DNA of 64,000 bases from Sphingomonas sp. GM_Shp_1 (lineage in GTDB: Bacteria > Pseudomonadota > Alphaproteobacteria > Sphingomonadales > Sphingomonadaceae): assembly GCF_026540895.1 (NCBI RefSeq), contig NZ_JALNUR010000011.1, forward strand, positions 28,747 through 92,746, written 5' to 3'. Made by a program: the position numbers and the translations under genes. Of this stretch, positions 19,501 through 32,300 are shown piece after piece. A model generated the notes under the pieces. That model saw nothing but the letters and a program-made list of their open reading frames with translations. It made no database searches and had not been told where the DNA came from. The first letter of the stretch is position 1. The number at the start of each line of letters is the position of its first letter.

Positions 19501-20392
19501 GGCTGGCGTCGGCCAGTTCGCGGACAGGAATGTCGGCGTGGACAAACCCGTTACTGCGTCGGGCTTTGCGCTGTGGGGCGGCGATGCGGGCAACTATATG
19601 CTCGCCCAGCCGACCGGGCTGACCGGAACGATCACCGCTTTGTCGGTGTCGCTTGGCGGGACGCTGCTGGCCCGCGACAAGGTCTATGATGCCGGAACCG
19701 CCGCCCTGGTCGATACCAGCGGGCTGTCGCTGACCGGTATCCTGGCCGGTGATACGGTCGCGTTGAGTTATGCGGGAGCGACCGGCAGCTTTGCCGACAA
19801 GAATGTCGGCACGGGCAAGACGGTAACGCTCAGCACCCTGGGCGTGCTCATCGGGACGGATGCGGGCAATTATCGCATCGCCGGATCGGCACCGACGGCA
19901 ACCGCCAGCATCACGCCGGCCACGCTGCGGATCGGCAACCTGACCGTGGGGAGCAAGGCCTATGACGGGAACACGGTGGCGCCGATGCTCGGCGGCAGCG
20001 TTGTCGGGCTCGGCCAGGATGCGGTGGCGCTCGTCACGTCGGGCGTGAACGCGCGGTTCGCGGACAAGAATGTCGGCAACGGCAAGGCGGTGACGGTGAC
20101 CGGCTACACCTTGTCGGGTATCGATGCCGGCAACTACACGCTCGTCCAGCCGACCGGCCTGTCAGGCACGATCACGCGTGCTCGCGGGCGATACGGTGAA
20201 CCTGAGCGGCGGCGCCGCCAGCTACGACACCAAGAATGTCGGCTTCGGCAAGACGGTGAGCGTGTCTGGCATGGCGCTGACGGGCACGGATGCCAGCAAC
20301 TATTCGGTCAATGCGACGACCTCGGCACAGGTCGGCGTGGTCACGGCCAAGGCGCTGACCGCCAGCATCAGTGCGCTGAGCAAGACCTATGA
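13505..20392 (+). CDS. giant TpsA adhesin, N-terminal ORF (frameshifted near 20178)
   Basis: Secreted filamentous-haemagglutinin-type exoprotein. A signal peptide ends at HTASAQAQT (about residue 34). The TPS/haemagglutination-activity domain follows (residues 35 to about 300; VNQSSDRAILDWNRFSLNAG and INRNGVLFGKGSTVDTAGLI are the family signatures), then beta-helix-like Gly-rich sequence, six FG-GAP-like repeats (about 555-1000), a linker, and 11 YDG/MBG repeats beginning near residue 1255. The ATG follows a GGGGTGA site (13493-13500). From about 20178 this frame reads as Arg-rich nonsense and stops at 20392, while the adhesin sequence continues in the next frame. The intended product is therefore fused with the following ORF, about 7,600 residues in all. 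Confidence 0.9.
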   Translation: MMTNRGKRWYCGTSGVALTVAAGVLLHTASAQAQTVGGTVVAGQATITGQGTAQTVVNQSSDRAILDWNRFSLNAGDAAIFRQPDAKSITVNRVTGSDPSTILGSIQANGQVVLINRNGVLFGKGSTVDTAGLIVTSHDIDAAGFMAGDRVLRFDNGGNDAAEIVVEGRISIRDAGMAAFVAPRVRNAGLIQADMGRISLGAGKGFGIDLYGDGLVRFSAGDAINETLKDASGTPLKALVENEGTITARGGRILLTATAAREVVNASVNVGGVVRADSATSQGGVITLSGSGGIITETGSMILASGTSGGAVAVEGGAVGLGGVIDASATGLRQAGGTITVNSGGLLSLGGTTRAASALGSGGSVGYSAARLFENSDGRTDASGLIDGGAIRSVIGGTTMTSGRYTADGIYGAGGRIDLTAMDLRLLSTTISATGRQRGGLVRIGGAFQGGKAADPSKSYTQSFTGRWGALPTLAAAGHSFVNDGTRIDVSASRGDGGTAVIWSDAQTTFLGAIDARGVTADGSVEISSAQDLRHAALDRVTVGKGQLLLDPKNLIIGDVVAQQGWSYIGIMGKGYTPTDVARLEQNDHFGASVALNATATRMAVGAVSDRGVDNATNGAGAVYLFSFTDSNFGGGALEGIIGRGYAGGKNINISGLEQSDAFGQTVSLNADGTRLVVGAPGDMGASNAVINAGAVYLFRFSGTNFSGASTPIIMGSGYSGSNISVSGVGSYDYFGSAVSLNASGDRLVVGVPGDDGQNYTTQSLQYGAAYLFGFSDTNFSGASRIATIGRDYTGGNNINFATLVSNGDFGRSVSLNAAGDRLAVGASAFATAGNAGEQTGAVFLYSFNDTTFGGGSLTAVIGKGQTGGKNINVTGLGRNEFFGSAVALNADGTQLAVGAPYDAGANNSFQYSGYVRLFSFSDGNFSGGVFSTGVGRGTDPNTPSLDVTQIDPYDNFGNSVAFNATGDKLAVGVAGKRGASNADAGSGAVLLFGDVPPSNAGWSTPTYGSNPSDTVTVSATDLAAQLASGAAVTLQASNDITVSRPVSVTPGFATPGALTLQAGRSVLINADITTGGGDVTVIANDWLANGVIDAQRDGGAAAITMAAGSAINAGSGNVTFDMRSGTDKTYFASNDIALSSITGGRISVVNDGPSLGNGVVVLSGAVLTAGASGEAINLVGDRFINSGGTNALVTPAGYWSIWSRTPDNDQVEGLNFEFKQYGATYGQSSIAGTGNGLMYRATAAIGARLGVTSKAYDGTTTARVNGLGATGVLAGDRVILDAAGASFSDANAGLDKTVTATGLYILSASSGGKPVYGYTLIPTSVTNSSSIITPAVLSIGTPSIADKVYDGTTTPGALSIGALSGFVGTETVDVAGAAAALSSRNAGIYTTTVAYTLSDGTNGGRASNYTLAPSTVSAVVTRRPLTVSSLSVSPKVYDGSTMAIVTGGTLTGVLANDDVTRGDINGQFVDKNVGTGKAVTLSSFTLTGTDADNYTLDQPTGLTGTITAREVSLVGRLVASNKAYDGTTAASVDTRFLTIGNGVSGDAVALDYTGATASFADKDVGSDKPVTLSTTGTLTGADAGNYVLVASAPMAAASITPAILSIGTPSIAAKVYDGTTTPGALSIGALSGLVGAETLGVEGVAAALSNRNVGTYRTSVAYTLSDGTNGGLASNYLLASSTGVSAAIVAKGLTMADMLVATRTYDGTAAASLRGGRLVGVVSGEDVRVDAGVGQFADKNVGTDKAVTASGFTLWGGDAGNYTLAQPSGLTGTITARQLSLTGQLVAGDKVYDGTTAASVDTGGLTLVNGVSGDAVALDYTGATASFADKDVGAGKTVTLSTAGTLTGADAGNYLFVATAPTATANISPATLSIGTPSIADKAYDGTTAPGALSIGALSGLVGAETLGVEGVAAALSGRNVGTYMTSVAYTLSDSANGDLASNYVLAPSSGVSAAIVAKALTIADMLVATRTYDGTTAASFRGGRLVGVVSGEDVRIEAGVGQFADRNVGVDKPVTASGFALWGGDAGNYMLAQPTGLTGTITALSVSLGGTLLARDKVYDAGTAALVDTSGLSLTGILAGDTVALSYAGATGSFADKNVGTGKTVTLSTLGVLIGTDAGNYRIAGSAPTATASITPATLRIGNLTVGSKAYDGNTVAPMLGGSVVGLGQDAVALVTSGVNARFADKNVGNGKAVTVTGYTLSGIDAGNYTLVQPTGLSGTITRARGRYGEPERRRRQLRHQECRLRQDGERVWHGADGHGCQQLFGQCDDLGTGRRGHGQGADRQHQCAEQDL
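15169..16500 (+). repeat. six FG-GAP-like (beta-propeller) repeats inside TpsA
   Basis: Six units of about 65-75 residues follow the pattern xFGxSVxLNAxGxRLAVGAPxDxG, then GAVYLFxFxD. Examples are DAFGQTVSLNADGTRLVVGA and DYFGSAVSLNASGDRLVVG. This resembles integrin-type FG-GAP repeats, which form propellers. The DNA is visibly poorer in GC than its surroundings: 15541-15600 has 30 G+C in 60, against 43 in 60 at 13561-13620. Confidence 0.8.
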
Positions 20393-23300
20393 CGGCAACG
20401 CCTTCGCCAGCCTCTCGGCGGGCGACGTCACGCTGACGGGCCTGGTCGCGGGCGACAGCGCCACGCTGGGCGCCGGTGCGGTGGCGAGCTATACCAACAA
20501 GAATGTCGGCACGGGCAAGTCCGTCGTGGTCGCCGGCCTGACCCTGACGGGGACGGACGCGGGCAACTATACCGTCGCCAACACCGTCTCCACCAACAAT
20601 GGCACCATCCTGGCGCGCGCCCTGACGATCGCGCTCAGCGGCACCGCCAGCAAGGTCTATGACGGAACGACGACCGCGACTCTGACGTCGGGCAACTTCA
20701 GCGTCAGCGGCCTGCTGGGCAGCGACAGCGCGACGTTGTCGACCGGCGTTGCGGCATATGACACCAAGAATGTCGGCACCGGCAAGACCGTCACGGTCAC
20801 GGGCATGGCGCTGACCGGGGCGGACGCCGCCAACTACACCTTCGCCACCAGCGTGACGGGCAATATCGGTGCCATCACCGCCAAGACGCTGACCGCCTCG
20901 GTGGTCGACATCAGCAAGACCTATGACGGCACCACCTCCGCCACGATCGGCGCGGGTGGCCTGTCGCTGGCCGGTGTGATCGGCGGCGAGGCCGTGACCT
21001 TCGGCACGGGCGCGACCAGCGTCTATTCCGACAAGAACGCCGGTACCGGCAAGGCGGTGGTCGTCAGCGGCCTGTCGCTGACCGGCGCGGATTCGGCGAA
21101 CTATGTCCTCGCCAGCAACACGATCAGCGGCCTGGGCACGATCCAGAAGAAGGCGCTGGGGCTGTCGCTGACGGGAACGGCGTCCAAGATCTATGACGGT
21201 ACGACGGCCGCGACGCTGAGCAACGCCAACTATGCCATGACCGGCGTCGTTTCCGGTGACACCGCAGCGCTCGTCCTGGGCACCGCCGTCTACGGCAACA
21301 AGAATGCGGGCACGAACAAGGCGGTTTCGGTTTCCGGCCTGAGCCTGTCGGGCGTGGATGCGGGCAATTATTCGATCGCCTCGACGATCGCCGGAACGAT
21401 CGGCACGATCACGGCGAAGGCGCTCACCCTGACCGCCGTCACCGGCGAGAAGGTCTATGACGGCACCACCACGTCGTCCGAAGCGGTTCAGGTCACCGGT
21501 GTGGTCGGGGGCGATACCGTCGCCGCGACCCAGTCCTATGACGCACCGAGGGCGGGTACGCGCTCGCTCCAGGTCGATGCGGGCTATGTCATCTCCGACG
21601 GTCATGGCGGCGCGAACTATGTCGCGACCATCGGTTCGGCGGCCAGCGGCACGATCACGCGGCGTCTGCTGACGGCGACGGCGGCGGCCGACAACAAGAG
21701 CTATGACGGCACCACCGGCGCGACCGGTACGGTGACGCTGGCGAACGTCGTGGCCGGCGACACCGTCAGCGCCGGCGGCGGGCTGCTCGCCTTCGTCGAT
21801 CGCAATGCGGGCGTCGGCAAGGCCGTCACGGCCAGCGGCTGGGGCCTCGCGGGTGTGGATGCGGGCAATTACACGCTGGGGACGATCGCCAACGGCGTCG
21901 CCAATATCGGCAAGGCGACGTTGACGCTGACGGCGGCGGCGGACAGCCGCACCTATGACGGCACGGTGGCCTCGACCGGCACGGTGATGCATTCCGGCCT
22001 GATCGCCGGTGACACCTTGGCCTCCGCGACGCAGGTGTTCGACAGCAAGAATGCGGGCAGCCGGACGCTCGCCGTGAACGCCTATACCGTCAACGACGGC
22101 AATGGCGGCGCGAACTATCAGGTGGTGCTGGTCGGCGCCAACGGCACGATCGCGAAGAAGGAACTGACGGGTCAGCTTACCGGCACGGTCAGCAAGATCT
22201 ATGACGGCACCACCACCGCCTCCCTGAGCAGCGCGGACCTGACCGGCATCATCGCCGGGGATCTGGTCAGCGTTTCGAACACGGGCGCGAGCTATGCGGA
22301 CAAGAATGTCGGCACCGGCAAGACGGTGACCGTGACGGGCATGAGCTTGGGCGGTGCGGACGCGGGCAATTATCTGCTGCGCTCGACCTCGGCCTCGGGC
22401 GATATCGGTGCGATCATCGCGCGGACGGTGACGATCGATACGTCCGGGCGCGGCGCCAAGACCTATGACGGCAATGTCTCGCTCAGCACGAGCCAGCTCG
22501 CGCCGCTGACGCTGATGCTGGCCAGCGGCGATGCGGCGACGCAGGCGATGCTGGCGGCGGACGGCGTCGCGATCGATGCCTCGGGCATGACGGGCACGCT
22601 GGCGGACCGCAATGCGGGCTCGGCCAAGAGCCTGACCCTGAACGGCCTGACGCTTTCGAACAATGCGACCGGGAATTACGTGCTGTCGTCCGCTGCGGTG
22701 ACGGGTCTGGCCGATGTCGGTCGCAAGGCGCTGACGCTTACGGCGGGCAATGATTCGAAGACCTATGACGGCACGACCCTGTCGGTCGTTCCCGTCGCGT
22801 CGTCCGGCATGGTGGGCAACGACGGCTTCACCGCGACGACCAGGTTCGACCAGAAGAATGCCGGGACGCGCCAGCTCATCGTCGACAGCTATACCATCGA
22901 GGATGGCAATGGTGGCGGGAACTACCTCGTCACCACGGCCGCCGGGACCGGCCGGATCTTCCAGCGACTGGTCGCCACCACGGCGATCGCCGACAATAAG
23001 GTCTATGACGGTACGACCAATGCCACCGGCACCTTCACGCCGCTGACCAACGTCATCGCCGGGGATAGCCTGAGCGTCGCGGGGACCATGCAGTTCGCCT
23101 CGCGCAATGCGCGGACCGGGGAAACCGTATCGGTCTCGCAGGCTGCGCTGACCGGCGCGGACGCCGGCAACTACGTCCTGAACACCATCGCCGACACGAC
23201 GGCCGACATCACGCCCGCGTCGTTGATCCTGCGTGCGGTGGAACAGACCCGCGAATATGACGGCACGACGCTGTCCAACGGGACGGTGGCGGCGACCGGC

Positions 23301-26300
23301 CTGATGGCTGGCGACAGCTTCACCGCCACCCAGTCCTTCGTGTCGAAGAATGCGGGTAGCCGCGCGCTGACCGTGAATTCCGACTATCGTATCTCGGACG
23401 GGGTCGACGGTCGTAACTATGTCGTCACGCTCGCCGGTGCGACAGGGACGATCACACGCCGCACGCTGACCGCGACGGCGACGATCAATACCAAGGTGTA
23501 TGACGGGACCACGGCGGCGACGGGCTCGTTCGACTCCCTGATGAACATCGCGCTGGGCGACGATGTCGCCGTCGCGGGCGGGACGCTGACGTTCGCCGAT
23601 CGCAACGTCGGCTCCAACAAGGCGGTCACCGTCACCGGCGCGTCACTGGGCGGGACGGATGCGGGCAATTATATCCTGAGCGGCGCCGTGTCCGGCGTCG
23701 GCCGGATCACTCCCGCGGCGCTGACGTTGAATGCCGTCGGCGATACCAAGGTCTATGACGGCACCGTGAATTCGGCGGGCATCGTCCAGACCGTCGGTCT
23801 GGTCGGCGGTGACGCCGTCATCGCCACCCAGACGTTCGATGCGAAGGATGCCGCAGGCCGCACGCTTCAGGTGAACAATTATTCGGTCATCGACGGTAAT
23901 GGTGGCCGCAACTACGATGTGACGCTGGGCGCCACGGCGGCGGGGACGATCACGGCGAAGTCGCTCAGCGCCGACGTCACGATCAACAACAAGGTCTATG
24001 ACGGCACGACCACCGCGACCGGCACCATCAACGGCCTGACCGGCGTCATTTCCGGCGACACGGTGTCGGTCGACATGTCGAACGGCGTCATCAGCTTCGT
24101 CAATCGCGATGCGGGTATCGGCAAGGCGGTGACCGTCGGCGGCCTGACGCTGAGCGGCGCCGATGCGTCCAACTACCAGTTGGCGGGGACAGCCAACGGC
24201 ACCGCCAACATCGCCAAGGCGACGCTGACGCTGACGGCGGCGGCGGACAGCAAGACCTATGACGGGACGCTGCTGTCGAGCGGTGTCGTGACCGCCAGCG
24301 GTCTGGTCGGCGGCGACACGATCAGCGACATGACCCAGGCGTTCGATACGAAGAACGCGGGCAGCCGCACGCTGAGCGCCAATGCCTGGACGATTGCCGA
24401 CGGCAATGGCGGCAACAACTATGTTGTCGCGAAGGTCGATGCGGTCGGCACCATCGCACAGAAGCTGCTGACCGGTGAGATCACCGGACGGATCAGCAAG
24501 ACCTATGACGGCACCGATACGGCCACGCTGAGCGCGGCCAATCTGGACGGGATCATCGCGGGCGACGTGGTGACGGTATCGAACACCGGGGCCACCTATG
24601 CCGACAAGAATGTCGGCACGAACAAGCTGGTGACGGTGTCGGGCCTGGCCTTGGCGGGGACGGATGCGGCGAACTATGCACTGCAATCGACCTCGACCCA
24701 GGCGGCGGTCGGCACGATCCTGGCCCGACAGATCGCGCTGAGCGTCACGGGCAATGCGGCCAAGACCTATGACGGCACGACCTCTCTGTCCGCTGGACAA
24801 CTCGGCACGCTGAGCTTCGTGCTGGCGAACGGCGACACGGCGACCCAGGCGCTGCTGACCAGCGACGGCGTGGCGACGGACCTGAGCGCCGTCACGGGCA
24901 CGCTGGCGGATCGCGATGCGGGCAACGGCAAGAGCGTGACGCTGACCGGCTACGGGCTGAGCAACAACGGCCTTGGCAACTATGTCCTGACGACCGGGTC
25001 GATCCAGGGCGTGGCGAATGTTGCCAAGGCGACGCTGACGCTGACGGCGGCAGCCGACAGCAAGACCTATGACGGCACGGTGCTGTCGAGCGGTGTCGTG
25101 ACCGCTAGCGGTCTGGTCGGCGGCGATACGATCAGCGACATGACCCAGGCGTTCGATACGAAGAATGCCGGCAGCCGCACGCTGAGCGCGAATGCGTGGA
25201 CGATCAGCGATGGCAACGGTGGCAACAACTATGCGGTGACAAAGGTCGATGCGGTCGGCACCATCGCGCAGAAGCTGCTGACCGGTGAGATCACCGGCTC
25301 GATCAGCAAGACCTATGACGGCACCGACACGGCGACGTTCGGCGCGGCCAATATCGACGGCATCATCGCGGGCGACGTGGTGACGGTATCGAACACCGGC
25401 GCGACCTATGCCGACAAGAATGTCGGCACGAACAAGCTGGTGACGGTGTCGGGCCTGGCGCTGGCGGGGACGGATGCGGCGAACTATGCGCTGCAATCGA
25501 CCTCGGCCCAGGCGTCGGTCGGCACGATCCTGGCGCGTCAGATTGCGATCAGCGTCAGCGGTACCGCGGCCAAGACCTATGACGGCACGACCGCTCTGAC
25601 GGCTGGCCAGCTCGGCACGCTGAGCTTCGTCCTGGCCGATGGCGACACCGCGACCCAGGCGCTGCTCACCAGCGACAACATCGCGGCGGATCTGAGCGCT
25701 GTGACGGGCACGCTGGCGGATCGCAATGCGGGCAACGGCAAGAGCGTGACGCTGACGGGCTATGAACTCGTCAACAACGGGCTCGGCAATTACGTCCTGA
25801 CGAACGCCTCGATCCAGGCAGTGGCCAACATCGCAAAGGCGACGTTGATGCTGACCGCAGGGTCGGACAGCAAGACCTATGACGGGACGGCGCTGTCGAG
25901 CGGTGTCGTGACCGCCAGCGGCCTGGTCGGTGGCGACACGATCAGCGATATGACCCAGGCGTTCGATACGAAGAACGCCGGCACCCGCGTGCTGAGCGCC
26001 AATGCCTGGACGATCGGCGACGGTAATGGCGGCAACAACTATACCGTCACGAAGGTCGATGCGGTCGGCACGATCGATCGCAAGCTGCTGACCGGCCAGC
26101 TCGTCGGAACGGTCACCAAGACCTATGACGGCACCGACATGGCGACGCTGAGCGGTGCCAATGTGGCGGGCATCATCAGCGGCGACGACGTCATCGTCTC
26201 GAACACCGGCGCGACCTTCGCCGACAAGAATGTCGGGACCAACAAGGCCGTGTCCATCACGGGCATGAACCTGAGCGGCAGCTCGGCGGGCAATTATCTG

Positions 26301-29300
26301 CTCCAGTCAGACTCGGCGACCGCCTATATCGGCACGATCTTCGCGCGTACGGTGACGCTCAACCTGGCCGGTCTGGGTACGAAGACCTATGACGGGACCA
26401 CGGCCCTCGCGCACAGCCAATTGGGTTCACTGGCGCTGACCGCTGCCAGCGGCGATGCGGCGACGCAGACGCTGATGGCGACCGACGGCGTTTCCCTGAA
26501 CGTGTCGGGCATGACCGGCGTGCTGGCCGATCGCAACGCGGGGACCGGCAAGGGCGTGTCCCTGTCGGGCTATACGCTCGACGGCAATTCGCTCGGCAAC
26601 TATGTGCTGGCCTCCAACACGGTCAGCGGTCTGGCGAATGTCGATCGTGCGACGCTGGTCCTTACGGCGGCGAACGAGAGCAAGACCTATGACGGCACGG
26701 TCGCCTCGACCGGCACGGTCGGTGTCGTCGGGCTGAAGACCGGCGACACCATCACCGATCTGTCGCAGGCCTTTGCCAGCCGCAACGTGGGCAACCGCGC
26801 GTTGCAGGTCACCGGCTACAGCCTCGATGACGGAAATAACGGCGCGAACTATATCGTTCAGCGGGTCGATGGCACCGGCGCGATCGCGCAGCGTCAGCTG
26901 AGCGTCATCGCGACCGCCAACAACAAGGTCTATGACGGCACGACCACGGCGACCGGCACGTTCGGGCCGTTGCAGAATATGGTCGTGGGCGACAGCGTCG
27001 GCGTCACCGCGACCCTGGCCTTCGCCGATCGCAATGCGGGGGCGGCCAAGACGGTCACGGCGTCGAACATCATCCTCAGTGGAGCGGATGCGGCCAACTA
27101 CTCGCTGACCAGTATCGCGGACAGCGTGGCGGATATCGCCAAGGCGTCGCTGGTGCTGACGGCGGTAACCGATGTGCGCCAATATGACGGCACCCGGACC
27201 TCCACCGGCGTGGTGTCGGCTGCTGGCCTGGTATCGGGTGACAGCTTCACCGCGACCCAGTCCTTCGCCGACAAGAATGTTGGCAGCCGCGCGCTGCGGG
27301 TCGATGCGGACTATGCCGTCACCGACGGCAATGGCGGCAACAACTATGTGGTGACGCTCCAGGACGCGACGGGCGCGATCACCCAGCGCGTGCTGACCAG
27401 CTCGGTCACCGTCGATACCAAGGAGTATGACGGCAATACGGCCGCGACCGGCACCTTCGGCGCATTGCAGAACATCGTCGCCGGAGAAACGGTGACGCTG
27501 TCGGGCGGCACGCTGTCCTTCGCCAACCGTAACGCAGGGGCGGGCAAGGCGGTCAACGTGACCGGCGCGACGCTGGCCGGTGCGGATGCGGCCAATTACG
27601 TGCTGAGCTCGATCGGTGGCGGCACGGGTACGATCACGCAGAAGGCCCTGGTCCTGAACGCGGTGACGGATACGAAGGTCTATGACGGCGCCACCGCCTC
27701 GGCGGCGCAGGTGCAGGCCGTCGGCTTGGTCGCGGGCGACGTGGTCGCCGCGACCCAGTCGTTCGACAGCAGGAACGCGGGCGACCGCACGCTGGCCGTC
27801 AATGGCGGCTGGGCGATCGCGGACGGCAATGGCGGCAACAACTATGCCGTCACCATCGGCACCACCGCCTTCGGCACGATCAGCCAGAAGGTTCTGCAGG
27901 CGATCGCGACCGTCAACGACAAGGCCTATGACGGCACCATCGCAGCGACCGGCGCGGCGACCGGCCTGTCGGGCGTGGTGGGCGCCGACGCCGTGGCTTT
28001 GGGCGGAAGCGGCGTGTTCGCCTTCGTCGATCGCAACGCCGGTAACGGGAAGGCGGTCACCGTCAGCGGCATGACCCTGACGGGCGCCGATGCCGGTAAC
28101 TACAGCCTCGCGTCGATCGCCAACGGCACCGCCAACATTGCCAAGGCGGTGCTGACGCTGACGGCGGTGACGGACAGCAAGACCTATGACGGCACCGTCG
28201 CGTCCAGCGGCGTGGTCACGCACTCCGGCCTGGTGGCCGGCGATACGATCAGCGGCCTGACCCAGGCGTTCGACAGCAAGGCCGCGGGCAACCGCACGCT
28301 GAGCGCCAACGCCTGGACGATCAGCGACGGCAATGCCGGAGGCAACTATGCGGTGACGAAGGTCGACGCCGCGGGATCCATCGGGCAGAAACTGTTGAGC
28401 GGTGAGCTCAGCGGCACCGTCACCAAGGTATATGACGGTACCACGACCGCGACGCTGCTGCCGACCAACCTGCTGGGCGTGGTCGCGGGCGATGCGGTGG
28501 TCGTGAGCACCACCGGCGCGGACTATGCCGACCAGAATGCCGGGACCAACAAGCTGGTCACCGTGTCGGGCATGTCGCTGAGCGGCGCGGATGCGGGCAA
28601 TTATGTGCTTCAGAGCGCGTCCACATCCGCGAACGTCGGTGAGATCACCGCGCGCCGGATCGTGGTCAGCACGACCGGCCGGGGTGCGAAGACCTATGAC
28701 GGCACCACGACGCTGGCGGCGAACCAGATGGGCTCGCTCGTCTTCCTCGCGGCCGATGGCGATGCCGCCACCCAGGCTCTCCTGTCGGCCGATGGCGTCT
28801 CGCTGAACGCCACCGGCGTGACCGGTACGCTGGCCGATCGTAATGCGGGTACGGGCAAGGCCTTGACGCTGACCGGCTATGCGCTGGATGGCAACGGGCT
28901 CGGCAACTATGCGCTTTCGTCCACCACGATCGGTGGGCTGGCCGACGTCGCGCGGGCGACGCTGGTGCTGAGCGCCGTGGGTGACAGCAAGACCTATGAC
29001 GGCGTGCGGACGTCGACCGGCTCGGTGGGGATCACTGGGCTGATCGGTAGCGATACCGCCACGGCGGTCCAGTCCTTCGACAGCCGCAATGCGGGTGACC
29101 GGGTGCTGCAGGTCACCGGCTATAACATCGTCGACGGCAATGGCGGCGGCAATTATGTCGTGACGCTGCAGGACGCGGTGGGCACGATCGCCAAGCGGGA
29201 ACTGACCGCGGCGGTCATGGTCGCCGACAAGGTCTATGACGGCACGCGCGCCGCGACCGGTACGTTCGGTGCACTCCAGAACCTCGTCATGGGCGACACC

Positions 29301-32300
29301 GTCAGCGCGACGGCGGCGATGACGTTCAACGATCGCAATGTCGGTGCGAGCAAGCTGGTCACGATCAGCGGCGTGACGTTGACGGGTGCGGATGCGGGTA
29401 ATTACGCCCTGCTTCCGATCGCCAGCACGGCGACCGCGTCGATCACCCGGGCCGCGCTGTCGCTGACGGCGACGACGGATATCCGCCAGTATGACGGCAC
29501 GCTGGCTTCGTCCGGCGCGGTCCAGGCTGTCGGCCTGGCCGCGGGCGACAGCTTCACCGCGACCCAGTCCTTCGCCGACAAGAATGTCGGCAGCCGGGCG
29601 TTGCGCGTCGATGCGGGCTATGCCCTCGCAGACGGCAATGGCGGCAACAACTATCTGGTGACGCTGGTCGATGCGACCGGTGCGATCACGCAGCGCGTGC
29701 TGACCAGCTCGGTCACCGTCGATACCAAGGAGTATGACGGCAATACGGCGGCGACCGGCAGCTTCGGCGCGCTGCAGAACATCGTCGTCGGAGAAACGGT
29801 GACGCTGTCGGGCGGCACGCTGACCTTCGCCAACCGCAATGCGGGCGCGGGCAAGGCGGTCAACGTGACCGGCGCGACGCTGGCCGGTGCGGATGCGGCC
29901 AACTACGTGCTGAGCACGATCGGCGACGGTACGGGTACAATCACGCAGAAGGCGCTCGTCCTGAATGCGGTCGGCGATACCAAGGTCTATGACAACACCA
30001 CCGCCTCGGCGGCGCAGGTGCAGGCGGTCGGCCTGGTCGCGGGCGACGTGGTCACCGCGACCCAGTCGTTCGACAGCAAGAATGCGGGCACCCGCACGCT
30101 GGCCGTCAATGGCGGCTGGGCGATCGCGGATGGCAATGGCGGCAACAACTATGCCGTCACCATCGGCACCACCGCTGCTGGCACGATCACGCCAAAGGCC
30201 GTGCAGGCGAACGCCACCGTCGACAACAAGGTCTATGACGGCGGCACCGTGGCGACCGGAACCATCACCGGCCTGGTCGGCGTGATCGCGGGCAACGATG
30301 TCCTCACCAATGGCAACGGCACGTTCGCCTTCGTCGATCGCAATGCGGGCGACGGCAAGACGGTTACCGTCAGCGGTGTCACGCTGACCGGCGCGGATGC
30401 CAGCAACTACACCATCGCATCGATCGCCAACGGCACCGCCAACATCGCCAAGGCGACGCTGACGCTGACGGCGGCGGCGGACGGCAAGACCTATGACGGG
30501 ACGCTGCTGTCGAGCGGTGTCGTGACGGCCAGCGGTCTGGTCGGCGGCGACACGATCAGCGACATGACCCAGGCGTTCGATACGAAGAACGCGGGCACCC
30601 GCACGCTGAGCGCCAATGCCTGGACGATTGCCGATGGCAATGGCGGCAACAACTATGTGGTGGCCAAGGTCGATGCGGTCGGGACCATCGCACAGAAGCT
30701 GCTGACCGGTGAGATCACCGGTTCGATCAGCAAGACCTATGACGGCACCGATGCGGCGACGTTCGGCGCGGCCAATATCGACGGCATCATCGCGGGCGAC
30801 GTAGTGACGGTGTCGAGCACCGGGGCCACCTATGCCGACAGGAATGTTGGCACGAACAAGCTGGTGACGGTGTCGGGCCTCGCGCTGACGGGGACGGATG
30901 CGGCGAACTATGCGCTGCAATCGACCTCGGCCCAGGCGGCGGTCGGCACGATCCTGGCCCGCCAGATCGCGCTGAGCGTCACGGGCAACGCGGCCAAGAC
31001 CTATGACGGCACGACTGCTCTGACGGCGGGCCAGCTCGGCACGTTGAGCTTCGTGCTGGCGAACGGCGACACGGCGACGCAGGCGCTGCTGACCAGCGAC
31101 GGCGTGGCGACGGACCTGAGCGCCGTCACCGGCACGCTGGCGGATCGCAATGCGGGCAACGGCAAGAGCGTGACGCTGACGGGCTATGGTCTGAGCAACA
31201 ATGCGTTCGGCAACTATGCCCTGACGAACGCCTCGCTCCAGGCGGTGGCCGATGTCGCCAAGGCGACGTTGACGCTGACGGCGGCGGCGGACAGCAAGAC
31301 CTATGACGGGACGCTGCTGTCGAGCGGTGTCGTGACCGCCAGCGGCCTCGTCGGCGGCGATACGATCGGCGGCGTGACCCAGGCGTTCGATACGAAGAAC
31401 GCCGGCAGCCGCACGCTGAGCGCCAATGCCTGGACGATCAGCGACGGCAATGGCGGCAACAACTATGCGGTGGTCAAGGTCGACGCGGTCGGCACCATCG
31501 CGCAGAAGCTGCTGACCGGCGAGATCACCGGCACCGTCTCCAAGGTCTATGACGGGACGACGGCGGCGACGCTGCTGCCGACCAACCTGCTCGGCGTGAT
31601 TGCGGGCGATGCGGTGACGGTGACGGCGGGCAGCGCCACTTATGCCGATCGGAATGTCGGTACGAACAAGCTGGTGACGGTGTCGGGCATCACGCTGAAC
31701 GGCGTGGATGCGGCCAATTATCTGCTCCAGGGCACGACCGCATCCGCGAGTGTCGGCGAGATCACCGCTCGCCGGATCGCGGTGACGACGACCGGTCTGG
31801 GTGCGAAAACCTATGACGGCACGACCCTGCTGGGTACCAACCAGCATGGGACGCTCACCTTCCTTGCGGCGGATGGCGATGCGGTGACGCAGGCGCTGAT
31901 GAATGCCGATGGCGTCGCCCTGAACGCGACGGGTGTCACCGGCACGCTGGCGGATCGCAATGCCGGGACCGGCAAGGGCGTGACGCTGTCGGGCTACACG
32001 CTCGATGGCAATGCATTCGGCAACTATGTCCTGGCATCCGCCACGACCATGGCGCTGGCGGATGTCGCCCGGGCGCAGCTGACCCTGTCGGCCGTCGCGG
32101 ACAGCAAGGTGTATGACGGCACGTCGGCGTCGAGCGGTACGGTCGCCGTCACCGGCCTCGTCAGCGGTGACACGGTCACCGCGACCCAGGCGTTCGACAG
32201 CCGCAACGCCGGATCGCGTCTGTTGCAGGTGGGTGGGGTCACCCTCACCGACGGTAACGGCGGCGGCAACTATGTGGTGACGTTGCAGGACGCCAATGGC

